Shown here: positions 28,612 through 36,176 of the stretch, one piece after another
Layout: each line of letters begins with the position of its first letter
Numbering within the stretch: the stretch's first letter is position 1
Assembly (NCBI GenBank): GCA_965243805.1
Contig: OZ251577.1
Coordinates: 3,224,001 to 3,288,000, forward strand
Direction: 5' to 3'
DNA length: 64,000 bases
Origin: CATQHQ01 sp965243805
GTDB taxonomy: Bacteria > Gemmatimonadota > Gemmatimonadetes > Longimicrobiales > Gaopeijiaceae
Position numbers and translations under genes: made by a program
The notes under the pieces: model-generated
Databases searched by the model: none
Told to the model about the DNA's origin: nothing
The model's input: only the letters and a program-made list of their open reading frames with translations

Positions 28612-29775
28612 CTAGCCGAAGAACTCCCGCAACCGCTCCACGGCCCGCTCCAGAGTCGCGGTCCGCTTGCAGAAGGCGAAGCGCACCAATCCGCTCCCGT
28701 CCTCGGACCGGCCGAAGAAGCACGAGCCCGGCACTGGCGCCACCCCGCACTCCTTGGCCATCCACCGGCTGAACGCCACGTCGTCCATTCCCCTGCCGTG
28801 CTCCGAGAAGCCGGCCAGGACGTAGTACGCGCCCTCGGGCTTGACGCACTCGAAGCCCGCCTCGACCAGACCGCCGTGCAGCACGTCCCGCCGCTTGGCG
28901 TAGGCCCGCGTCATCCCTTGGTAGTAGTCCCGTCCCAGGCCGTCCAGCCCCACGGCACACGCCTCCTGCAACGGCGCTGGCGCCCCCACGGTGAGGAAGT
29001 CGTGCACCTTGCGGATCGCCGACGTCAGCTCCGGCGGCGCCACGATCGTCCCGATCCGCCATCCCGTCACGCTGAACGTCTTGGAGAGCCCGGACACGAC
29101 CACCGTCCGCTCCCGCATCCCAGGGAATGTCGCCAGCGGAACGTGCTCGCCCTCGTACAGGATGTGCTCGTAGATCTCGTCGGTGAACGCCAGCACGTCG
29201 CGCTCGCGGCACACCTGGGCCACCGACTCCATCTCGTCGCGCCCGAAGACCCGGCCCGTCGGGTTGTTGGGCGTGTTCACCACGATCGCCCGCGTCCGCT
29301 CGGTCACCAGGGCGCGCAGCCGTTCCGGGTCGAGCCGAAAGTCGGGCGGCACCAGCCTCAGGTAGACGGGCTTGGCTCCGCAGAGCACGGCGTCGGGTCC
29401 GTAGTTCTCGTAGAAGGGCTCCAGGACGATCACCTCGTCGCCCGGGTCCACCAGCGCCAGCATGACCGCGGCCATCGCCTCGGTGGCGCCGCAGCAGACG
29501 GTGATCTCCCGCTCCTCGTCCACCTCCATCCCGTACCACTCCCGGTACTTCCGAGCCAGCGCGGCCCGGAGGGAGGGCGTACCCCAGGTGACGGCGTACT
29601 GGTTCACGTCGTCCTGGATCGCCCGGCAGGCCGCGTCCTTGAGCATCTGCGGAGCCGGAAAGTCCGGAAAGCCCTGGGCCAAGTTGACCGCCCCGTGCCT
29701 GCGCGCGACCCGGGTCATGTCGCGGATCAAGGACTCGGTAAAGGAGTGGGTGCGCCGTGCGGTGCGGTGGCTCAT
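28612..29775 (-). CDS. Class I/II PLP-dependent aminotransferase
   Basis: This 387-residue fold-type I enzyme has the PLP lysine K232 in SGLSKTFSVTGWRIG, the cofactor contacts NTPNNPTG and FTDEIYEH, and the N-terminal NLAQGFPDFPAP typical of the kynurenine/methionine aminotransferase branch. The C-terminal Arg in SGLVRFAFCK should bind the substrate carboxylate. It transfers amino groups between an aromatic or sulphur amino acid and a 2-oxo acid; the exact substrate cannot be read. It sits between defence genes with no operon partner. Confidence 0.93.
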   Translation of the reverse strand: MSHRTARRTHSFTESLIRDMTRVARRHGAVNLAQGFPDFPAPQMLKDAACRAIQDDVNQYAVTWGTPSLRAALARKYREWYGMEVDEEREITVCCGATEAMAAVMLALVDPGDEVIVLEPFYENYGPDAVLCGAKPVYLRLVPPDFRLDPERLRALVTERTRAIVVNTPNNPTGRVFGRDEMESVAQVCRERDVLAFTDEIYEHILYEGEHVPLATFPGMRERTVVVSGLSKTFSVTGWRIGTIVAPPELTSAIRKVHDFLTVGAPAPLQEACAVGLDGLGRDYYQGMTRAYAKRRDVLHGGLVEAGFECVKPEGAYYVLAGFSEHGRGMDDVAFSRWMAKECGVAPVPGSCFFGRSEDGSGLVRFAFCKRTATLERAVERLREFFG

Positions 29776-29955
29776 CGGGGGTTCCGTCGCGGGAAATCGA
29801 GGGTTCCGTCGCGGGAAGAATGTCCCAAATCTAAGGTCCAGTGTCCCAACGGAGCATCACGTATTGACAGCCTCTCGCGGCGGAAACTCTATTGCCGCAC
29901 TAGCGGCCGACTTCCGCCCCCGCGCCGGAGCCGACCCGGAGCGTCACGCGACCAC

Positions 29956-29969
29956 AGGAGGCACCCATT
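29956..29969 (+). promoter_or_regulatory. Strong ribosome binding site leading to an ATT codon
   Basis: AGGAGG (29956-29961) is followed after 5 nt by ATT (29967-29969), in frame with the downstream gene. The frame is closed by TAG at 29901-29903, and no ATG, GTG or TTG lies between. The first ATG, at 30000, has no such site. This points to ATT initiation. Confidence 0.5.
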
Positions 29970-29999
29970 TCCGCGCCGATCCCCACGTACCGCGAAGCC

Positions 30000-31436
30000 A
30001 TGGACCGTCTCGTCGGACACGCCGTCGTGCACCACGGGGCCGACACGCTCGCGGACTTGGTCGACCTGGACTTCAACGCGCTCCTTCGAGAGTCGGGCCT
30101 CGCGGTCGTCGCCGACGAGGTCGATCTGTCGCCCGAGCGCGACGTGGCCCCGCCGCCGTTCCAGGTCGGCGCCCTCTTCGCCGAGGCCGTGGCCGCGCTG
30201 GACCCCCGCCGCCGCACCGTGGCGCTCAAGCGGACCTACGCCCGCGACCCGGAGAAGCTGGAGGTCCTCGGCACCGAGTTCGGAGTGAGCCGCGAGCGCG
30301 CGCGACAGCTGGAAGCGAACCTCCGCATCGTGGTGGAGGAGCAGGTCGGCCACGAGCTGCGGAAAGCCGCCCAGTGGATGCGGAGCAAGATCGGGTGCGC
30401 GGCGGAGGAGCAGGAGGTCGACCGTATGCTGGAGCTGCTGGCGAGCGATGCGCCGGAGGAGTACCGGGTCGCCGCCGAAGTTGCGGTGATGGCGGTCGCC
30501 GGCTACCAGCGCATGGAGTGGGGCGTAGGCGACCTGAAGTTTCTCGACTTGGTGGACCGGGTGCGGTCGATGGCCCCCTCGTGCGCCAACGACGCCGGCA
30601 TCGTGGACGAAGAGACGCTGCTGGAGACCGCCGCCGACGGATCGACCCACGGATGGGACTTGGCAGTGCGGAACGCGGGCTTGGTGCGGATCGACGACTA
30701 CCTGATGCTCCGAGACACGCGGCGGGCACGGGTCTTCGCGACCCTGGAGACCCTGGGCGAACCTGTCACGAGACCCGACTTGGCGAAGGCCGCCGGCCTG
30801 CCGGACAACACGACGCTGTCGAGCCTGCTGTCGTCGGACCCCCTCTTCGCTCGCCTCACCAAGGACAAGTGGGGGTTGGTGGAGTGGACCGACAGCCCCT
30901 ACGAAGGCGTGGTCGCCGAGCTCGTGAAGCGGATCAAGCGTGCCGGAGGCGAGGCCCCTGCCGAGGAGCTGCTGCGGGAGATTCCGGACCAGTTCGAAGT
31001 GCTGCCGGCCACCGTCCGGAACTACCTGGCGACCCGCAAGTTCGAGGTCAGCAACGGAATGGTGCGAGTCGTCAAGACGCCGTTCGTCCCCCCACAGCCG
31101 CTCTACGAGGCCCGAGACGTGGTGTGGATCCCCGACGGCCACCCGGCGCTCCACATTGTGGTCGGCGAGCACCACTTGAAGGGCAATAGCCAGAAGGTGT
31201 CGATCGCCGTGGCCCAGCACTTCGACGTCGCACCCGACCAGTCCGCCAAGCTCCCCTTCGCCGACCCCGCCGGAGTGGACGCCGCCTCCCTGATCTGGCG
31301 CTCCTACGACCCCAACGGCCCGGAGATGGGACGCCTGCGCGAAGCCATGGAGGCCGTCGGCGCCGAGCCGGGGGACTTGGTGACCGTGGTGCTCCGCACC
31401 GATGGGCTAAAGATGGTGCTGGGGGATGGGGAGTGA
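30000..31436 (+). CDS. Sigma-70 region 4-like HTH and winged-helix (HARE-HTH-like) protein
   Basis: The 478-residue protein (489 if ATT at 29967 is the start) carries LEVLGTEFGVSRERARQLE near residue 87, which matches sigma-70 region 4.2 very closely. Regions 1-3 of a sigma factor are absent. The middle (about 240-350) has two winged-helix-like units, including YEGVVAELVKRIKRAGGEAP...VLPATVRNYLATRKF, which resembles HARE-HTH domains found in chromatin and DNA-modification contexts. The C-terminal third is unassigned. Related sigma-like proteins occur beside restriction and defence genes. It converges on a modification-dependent nuclease gene 40 bp away. A role in sensing DNA or in transcription control is inferred. 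Confidence 0.6.
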   Translation: MDRLVGHAVVHHGADTLADLVDLDFNALLRESGLAVVADEVDLSPERDVAPPPFQVGALFAEAVAALDPRRRTVALKRTYARDPEKLEVLGTEFGVSRERARQLEANLRIVVEEQVGHELRKAAQWMRSKIGCAAEEQEVDRMLELLASDAPEEYRVAAEVAVMAVAGYQRMEWGVGDLKFLDLVDRVRSMAPSCANDAGIVDEETLLETAADGSTHGWDLAVRNAGLVRIDDYLMLRDTRRARVFATLETLGEPVTRPDLAKAAGLPDNTTLSSLLSSDPLFARLTKDKWGLVEWTDSPYEGVVAELVKRIKRAGGEAPAEELLREIPDQFEVLPATVRNYLATRKFEVSNGMVRVVKTPFVPPQPLYEARDVVWIPDGHPALHIVVGEHHLKGNSQKVSIAVAQHFDVAPDQSAKLPFADPAGVDAASLIWRSYDPNGPEMGRLREAMEAVGAEPGDLVTVVLRTDGLKMVLGDGE

Positions 31437-31476
31437 AGGGGATTTGACCTCGCGCTGCTTCTCCAGGCTGGAAGCG

Positions 31477-32415
31477 TCAGCCGCCATCCCTCATTGCTGG
31501 TGCACGGAAGACCTGCTGCTGGTGCCACTTCACAAAGACCCGTGACGGTGCTTTGTCTGGCGTAACCGGCCCACGTAGAGGCTTGCCATGGAGATCGATC
31601 AGCAGGTTGGCCGATGGGCTGTCGCCGCTCACGTGATCGGAGACAAGGACATGCGTGTTCCGGGTCGAGCGATCCAAACCGAGTGCGCCGCGGTCCAGTG
31701 CCTTGTGGTGGAGCACGCACAACGCGAGCCCGTTCGATACTTTGTCGGGTCCCTTGTGGGAGTGCCACTGGATGTGTGCCGCTTCCAATCCGAAGACTCG
31801 GTCGCCGAGTCGGATGTCGTGGTCGCAGATCGCACATCGGTGTTCGTACGCCTTCAAGACCTTGTCTCGAAACGTGGAGTCCCGGGACTCCCGGACCACG
31901 GTCCTCTCGTTCCAAGCACCCAAGTCAGGCCACAACGTGCTCCAGTCCCGAGGAAGCCCCACTGCTCGTCGGATGTCGTCGTGGAGGGATGGCGGGAAGT
32001 GCATGGCCAGAAGTCCCTGGGCGGCGTGCAAGACAAGGTCAGTGCTGGACTGGAGCAGCGTGAATACTTCCTCTGGAAAGCCTCCGCGAGTGCCCAACTC
32101 TCTCATCTCCTTCGGGCTTACGTCTCCGCTCGCCGTTACCGTGAGCACGGAGTCGCCCGGGATCTCCCAAAGTCCGTCGTTGCGAAGCCTGCCAAAGGGG
32201 AACTCCGGGCGAACCGCCTGACGGGGCGGGCCGAACTCACGGAGCAGCTTCGCCAAGTCGTCGGCTATATCGGCGTAGCGAACCAACCTATCGCTGCCCT
32301 TCACTACACGGCCCAGAGACAGGAGCAGAAGCAGCGGCTTGTGGGGTGCTCGAGTGCCGCGCCACTTTCCGGTCCTGATATCGCGGAGGAGTTGGAGGAA
32401 GCGATCTCGTGTCAT
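31477..32415 (-). CDS. Phosphorothioate-DNA-type HNH restriction endonuclease (SBD-HNH)
   Basis: The 312-residue protein begins with an SBD-like sulphur-binding region (FLQLLRDIRTGKWRGTRAPHKPLLLL, then FPFGRLRNDGLWE near 73-84) and ends in an HNH domain. That domain has C194-x2-C197, E211AAH214, W217, N228 and C233-x2-H236-H237. These match type IV enzymes (ScoMcrA/SprMcrA class) that cut DNA carrying backbone phosphorothioates. No dnd or ssp modification genes are in the window, so it would attack sulphur-modified invading DNA, provided the host lacks the mark. The ATG at 32415 begins immediately at the SBD; upstream frame extension has no family character. Confidence 0.85.
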   Translation of the reverse strand: MTRDRFLQLLRDIRTGKWRGTRAPHKPLLLLLSLGRVVKGSDRLVRYADIADDLAKLLREFGPPRQAVRPEFPFGRLRNDGLWEIPGDSVLTVTASGDVSPKEMRELGTRGGFPEEVFTLLQSSTDLVLHAAQGLLAMHFPPSLHDDIRRAVGLPRDWSTLWPDLGAWNERTVVRESRDSTFRDKVLKAYEHRCAICDHDIRLGDRVFGLEAAHIQWHSHKGPDKVSNGLALCVLHHKALDRGALGLDRSTRNTHVLVSDHVSGDSPSANLLIDLHGKPLRGPVTPDKAPSRVFVKWHQQQVFRAPAMRDGG

Positions 32416-32743
32416 GGTGACGGGCAGGGAGGTGCTTGGGACTCGAAGTGCCACCCGGCATCGTGCCCCGGCGGCCGAATCAACAATACGGTACGAGAAC
32501 GCCGCAGACAAGGGTTTGCCTGCGCAAGCATGTCCGAACCCGTTTGTTGCAACTACATCCGGCAAGTCACATACCAGCTGGGAACGCCTGAAATGCAAGC
32601 ATCGCGCTAAGCGTCGCGGCTCGGTGGCACTCCCACACGAATGCCGTCGATCCGACGACATAACGGAGTACTTGCGCCGGCCGGCACCAGTCGCCATACT
32701 CTACTCTAACCAACGAGTCCGCGACCGCCAGGGAGAGTCAAGA
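32416..32743. other. Intergenic region between divergent defence genes
   Basis: These 328 bp hold no convincing gene. They should contain the promoter of the HNH nuclease and that of the three-gene operon to the right; TTGCGC (32672-32677) and CATACT (32695-32700), 17 bp apart, are a weak candidate for the latter. Base composition is less GC-rich than in neighbouring core genes. Confidence 0.45.
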
Positions 32744-33043
32744 ATGACAACCGACCTGTACATCGCCACCCATCGTGCCATCCGCGTGCCTCAGCTGTCT
32801 GACGACCCCGACTTTCGGGAGACCAGTGAGTGGTTAGAAGGAAGGGTCGGCGACATCTGGCAGGTTGCTTGCGACCTGACCAGCGAGCGATCTCCATGGA
32901 TCGGCGCAGCTGACGAGACCGGCGACCTCCGATTCGTCGCACGGCCAGGGGACTGGATCGTGGTTTCGCCCAGCGGCCGGATAGAGGTCAAGCCTGACGG
33001 TTTCGTACAACGGAATATGGTGCCGATTCGGCACGACTATTAG
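32744..33043 (+). CDS. Small protein, first gene of OLD-ATPase operon
   Basis: The 99-residue protein ends with PGDWIVVSPSGRIEVKPDGFVQRNMVPI, a pattern seen in small phage-type proteins of the form GDWI...KPDxFxxxY. The N-terminal half has no motif I know. It is followed by two further genes on the same strand, the last an OLD-family ATPase. It could be an effector, a sensor or an antitoxin for that ATPase; function unknown. The ATG at 32744 is preceded by GGGAGAG at 13 nt. Confidence 0.6.
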   Translation: MTTDLYIATHRAIRVPQLSDDPDFRETSEWLEGRVGDIWQVACDLTSERSPWIGAADETGDLRFVARPGDWIVVSPSGRIEVKPDGFVQRNMVPIRHDY

Positions 33044-33080
33044 AGATCAGCGACCACATCAACCATGTGCGGAGGCCAAC

Positions 33081-33344
33081 ATGACTCACGATCTCCCCGT
33101 CATCTCGCTCAAGCGACAGGACGCCCGGGACGCCGCCGAAGCTGTCATCAAGTTCCACGAAGCTTACGAGGAAGTCTGTCGCATCTACGCCGAGCACCTC
33201 GTAGATCTCCTCGAGGAAAGAGTGGCCAGGATCGATTCCGAAAAGATCGAGGGCGTCTTAAAGGACATCCATGACCACGACCTCTGGCGCCTGAGCCACT
33301 ACGCCGACCTAGCGTTGGAAGTCCGCAAGGACCTTGCCAAGTGA
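33081..33344 (+). CDS. Small helical protein, second gene of OLD-ATPase operon
   Basis: The 87 residues are mostly predicted helix, acidic and with heptad-like spacing (AVIKFHEAYEEVCRIYAEHLVDLLEERVARI). I recognise no family. The stop overlaps the GTG start of the ATPase gene by 4 nt, so the two are translationally coupled and probably interact. Confidence 0.65.
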   Translation: MTHDLPVISLKRQDARDAAEAVIKFHEAYEEVCRIYAEHLVDLLEERVARIDSEKIEGVLKDIHDHDLWRLSHYADLALEVRKDLAK

Positions 33345-35173
33345 GACCCCTCCACTACCTTGAAGTCGAGAACTTCAAGCGGTTCGGAGCGGAGCAACGC
33401 ATCGAGCTGGGCCAGTCGGCCGTCCTCGTTGGCCCGAACAACTGCGGCAAGACCAGCGTGACGCAGGCGATCGCGCTTTGGTCGCACGCGGTCAAGACCT
33501 GGTTCGTCGCGAAGGGGGAATCGCCACCGAAGAAGCGGACCGCCACGGCTCTGAACCGGCTCAACATCGTGGCGGTGCCGGTGCCGCGCACCCGGTGTTA
33601 TTGGCACGACATGGTGGTCCGTCGGGGTGCGGCGAACGTCCACTTCACCATCACGGCCGGTGTCTGGCACGACGACGAGGTTGTGCCGGTGGAGATGCGG
33701 TTTCGTAATCAAGGCGACGACATCGCGTACTGCTGGCCGGGGCCGGAGACGCTCCAACGGCTCGACGCCATCAAGACCGCTTCCAAGGTCAACGTGGAAC
33801 TGCTCTATCCCATGTCTGGGCTCGAGGCGGAGGAGCCGATTCTCCAGCCGGGCCGTGTTAGCGTGCTGCTTGGGCAGGGACAGACGGCGCAGGTGCTTCG
33901 CAATCTCTGTATGACCGTACATCAGCACTCGACCAGGGACTGGGATACCGTCACTGGCCTCATGAAGCGGCTTTTCTCGGTAGAGTTGGAGGTGCCGGCG
34001 GGGAACGTCCGGGGCAGCATCGATCTGATGTACGGTCAAGAGGGCGTCAAGCAGCCGATGGACTTGTCACTGGCGGGGCGGGGCCTTCAGCAGATGCTCT
34101 TGCTGTTGGCCTACCTACATCTGCCCGGCAGGAACGTTTTGCTTGTAGACGAGCCCGACGCCCATCTGGAGATACTTCGGCAGCGCCAGGCGTACGTGTT
34201 GTTGCGCGACGTGGCAGCGAAGAGGGCGTCCCAAGTCGTCATGGCTACCCACTCGGAAGTGATGCTGGACGAGGCCGCCGCTCACGGGGTCGTTACGCTG
34301 CTCGTGGGCGGGCGTGCGGAGCCCCTTCCGAACGCGAGCTCGGGGCGTCGGGCTCTTCGGCACTACGGCGCGGAACACTACGTGAGGGCCAAGCAGAGGG
34401 GCTATGCGCTGTATGTAGAGGGTACGACCGATTTCGACATCCTGAGGGCGATGGCGGAGCGGCTGGAACATCCCGTGGCCGCGAAGTGGGACGAGCGCGC
34501 CAACGTCTACTACGTCCGGGACAACCATACGGGCACAGGGTTGGAAGCTAGTCTGGACCGCGCTGAGCAGGGATTCGGGCTGACGCCCAGGCAACACTTT
34601 GGTGCACTGCGGGGCATGGTGGACGGCCTGCAGGGTCTGGCCATACTGGACGGCGACGCAAGAGCGGGCCGCGATGTGCCGTCGGTCCCGGCCGGATCAT
34701 CTGGCAGTGCCTCGGAGTCGCTGCCTTCTGGCCTGCGCATCGTTCGCTGGCGTCGCTACGAAGTCGAGAACTACTTCGTCTCGCCGGAGTTGCTGCTTCT
34801 TTACGTCCAGATCTGCTACACTGACCACGGGCAACTTGACCTCTTTACGGAAACGGCCGCCGACATCCTCGACCAGCTGGTCCTCGAACGCGTATTCGAC
34901 GCCAACCAGGGCGACTTCGCCACCTGGAAGAACGCTAGCGACGACGAACGCCGACTCATCTGGAACGCGAAGTCGGCGACCACCAAGCTCAGCGACCTCG
35001 CGGAGGCGTTCTTCCGTCGCCTCGCCGACCAATCCGATCGACCAATGCTGCTCCGGAAGTCCATCCTGCATCGCCTTGTGGAGCACGCCGACCCATCGAC
35101 GTTCTCCCCCGAAGTCAGGACGAAGCTGGACTTGGTGGAGGAGCTGTTCGACGGCGCCGAGCCGGGCGAGTAG
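33341..35173 (+). CDS. OLD-family ATPase with TOPRIM nuclease domain
   Basis: The 610-residue protein has an ABC-type ATPase head. Walker A is GPNNCGKTS at 31-39, SLAGRGLQQMLLLLAYL is the signature-like region, LLVDEPDAHLE is Walker B, and MATHSEVML the switch. This is followed by a TOPRIM domain: ALYVEGTTDFDIL supplies the invariant Glu and LAILDGDAR the acidic pair, and RRYEVENYFVSPELL is a motif shared by defence ATPase-TOPRIM proteins. Such proteins (OLD, GajA, PtuA-like) are anti-phage nucleases or regulators. Unlike Gabija it has no helicase partner here but two small upstream genes, with a 4-nt GTG/TGA overlap. Confidence 0.85.
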   Translation: MRPLHYLEVENFKRFGAEQRIELGQSAVLVGPNNCGKTSVTQAIALWSHAVKTWFVAKGESPPKKRTATALNRLNIVAVPVPRTRCYWHDMVVRRGAANVHFTITAGVWHDDEVVPVEMRFRNQGDDIAYCWPGPETLQRLDAIKTASKVNVELLYPMSGLEAEEPILQPGRVSVLLGQGQTAQVLRNLCMTVHQHSTRDWDTVTGLMKRLFSVELEVPAGNVRGSIDLMYGQEGVKQPMDLSLAGRGLQQMLLLLAYLHLPGRNVLLVDEPDAHLEILRQRQAYVLLRDVAAKRASQVVMATHSEVMLDEAAAHGVVTLLVGGRAEPLPNASSGRRALRHYGAEHYVRAKQRGYALYVEGTTDFDILRAMAERLEHPVAAKWDERANVYYVRDNHTGTGLEASLDRAEQGFGLTPRQHFGALRGMVDGLQGLAILDGDARAGRDVPSVPAGSSGSASESLPSGLRIVRWRRYEVENYFVSPELLLLYVQICYTDHGQLDLFTETAADILDQLVLERVFDANQGDFATWKNASDDERRLIWNAKSATTKLSDLAEAFFRRLADQSDRPMLLRKSILHRLVEHADPSTFSPEVRTKLDLVEELFDGAEPGE

Positions 35174-35209
35174 GCCGGGGCGACAGCCGCGAGGGGGGCC
35201 GCTGATCGA

Positions 35210-35944
35210 TCAGAACGAGTACTGGTAGTAGTTCCGGGCCACTGTCGAGCGGTAGACTTCCGGGGTGCGTCGTCCCGCTCTAGGATGCACGTGATGCACC
35301 GTGGTGCCGAGGTTGACCGCGGAGTGAATGGCGGGCCAGAGGTCGTCGTCGTTGCTCGCCACGATGACAGTCGTCGGCCGTCGCATCGCTGCGTACAGCA
35401 GGTCGGCCGTCAGCATGGTGTCCACCAGCTTCTGCTGCGGTTGCATGATCACGTTCCTCAGTCGCACCGAGCACCCCGGCTCCGGGCATCGCCTCCGTTC
35501 CAGAAACTCGTAAGTCCCGTGGAGAGGACAGCCGCCTTCGGACTTGGCGCATCCATTGAAGGGATAGCTGTGGGGACGGAGGTTCGGCGGTACTCCCCGG
35601 ATGCGGTAGGTGTTCATCATCGTTGAGGAGGGACTAATTGAGAGCGAGCGTGCGAGTTCCACGGAGACGCTGACGCTGCGGTGTCCCAGCGTGGACAGGG
35701 AAACGACGGTCGGAAAGCTACCTCCAATGTCTTGTTCCAGTGCACGGGCGGCTGGCGACAACTGCTGCTGATCGTACCAGCCTCCGTAGATTCTGGCGAG
35801 GACCTCGGTGCCGACTGGCAAAGCATCTCCTGGCATCTGCTGGAGCACTGCACGTATCACCCTGTCCACCCCCCTCTGTCTAACCCTTTGGTCAACGTTG
35901 TCGTAGTCGATGAACATTGTGATCTGCTGTCCTCTGATTGGCAT
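35210..35944 (-). CDS. NYN-domain (PIN-like) ribonuclease with Cys cluster
   Basis: The N-terminal MFIDYDNVDQR (D13, D15) and the C-terminal IVASNDDDLWPAI with clustered Asp are the metal-binding motifs of NYN/PIN-type ribonucleases. Between them lies a Cys/His-rich insert (NGCAKSEGGCPLHG...RRRCPEPGCS, about 128-160) that could bind zinc. The 244-residue protein converges on the OLD operon and diverges from the STAND-like NTPase. An RNA-cleaving effector role in defence is plausible but inferred from fold and neighbourhood. Confidence 0.75.
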   Translation of the reverse strand: MPIRGQQITMFIDYDNVDQRVRQRGVDRVIRAVLQQMPGDALPVGTEVLARIYGGWYDQQQLSPAARALEQDIGGSFPTVVSLSTLGHRSVSVSVELARSLSISPSSTMMNTYRIRGVPPNLRPHSYPFNGCAKSEGGCPLHGTYEFLERRRCPEPGCSVRLRNVIMQPQQKLVDTMLTADLLYAAMRRPTTVIVASNDDDLWPAIHSAVNLGTTVHHVHPRAGRRTPEVYRSTVARNYYQYSF

Positions 35945-36095
35945 CCCGAGCTTCTCCTCTTGCGGTTCACTGGCTGAAGTCGCGGCTCGACTCCGCGAGC
36001 TGGTGGGCCCCTAAAAAGGTAACAAGAACCCAACGCAGGTTGAAGGTCGGGAGACGCAGCAGGCAGGCCATGTCGGGCAGTCCAGCCAGTCCCGG

Positions 36096-36124
36096 TTGAC
36101 AGCCCTCCACATCGATGCGACAAT
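36096..36124 (+). promoter_or_regulatory. Promoter for the STAND-like NTPase gene
   Basis: TTGACA (36096-36101) and GACAAT (36119-36124) are 17 bp apart, about 53 bp before the chosen ATG. The -35 hexamer matches consensus exactly; the -10 is weaker. Confidence 0.55.
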
Positions 36125-36176
36125 AGAAGGGTTAGGTCGCGGGCGTAACCAAGTCATGAGCCATGGGAGGTGCCGA

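Noticed and set aside
32416..32697. Upstream extension of the HNH nuclease by 94 residues
   Set aside because: The extension has a frame but is Arg/Ser-rich without similarity to the family, and the SBD begins right at the ATG at 32415.
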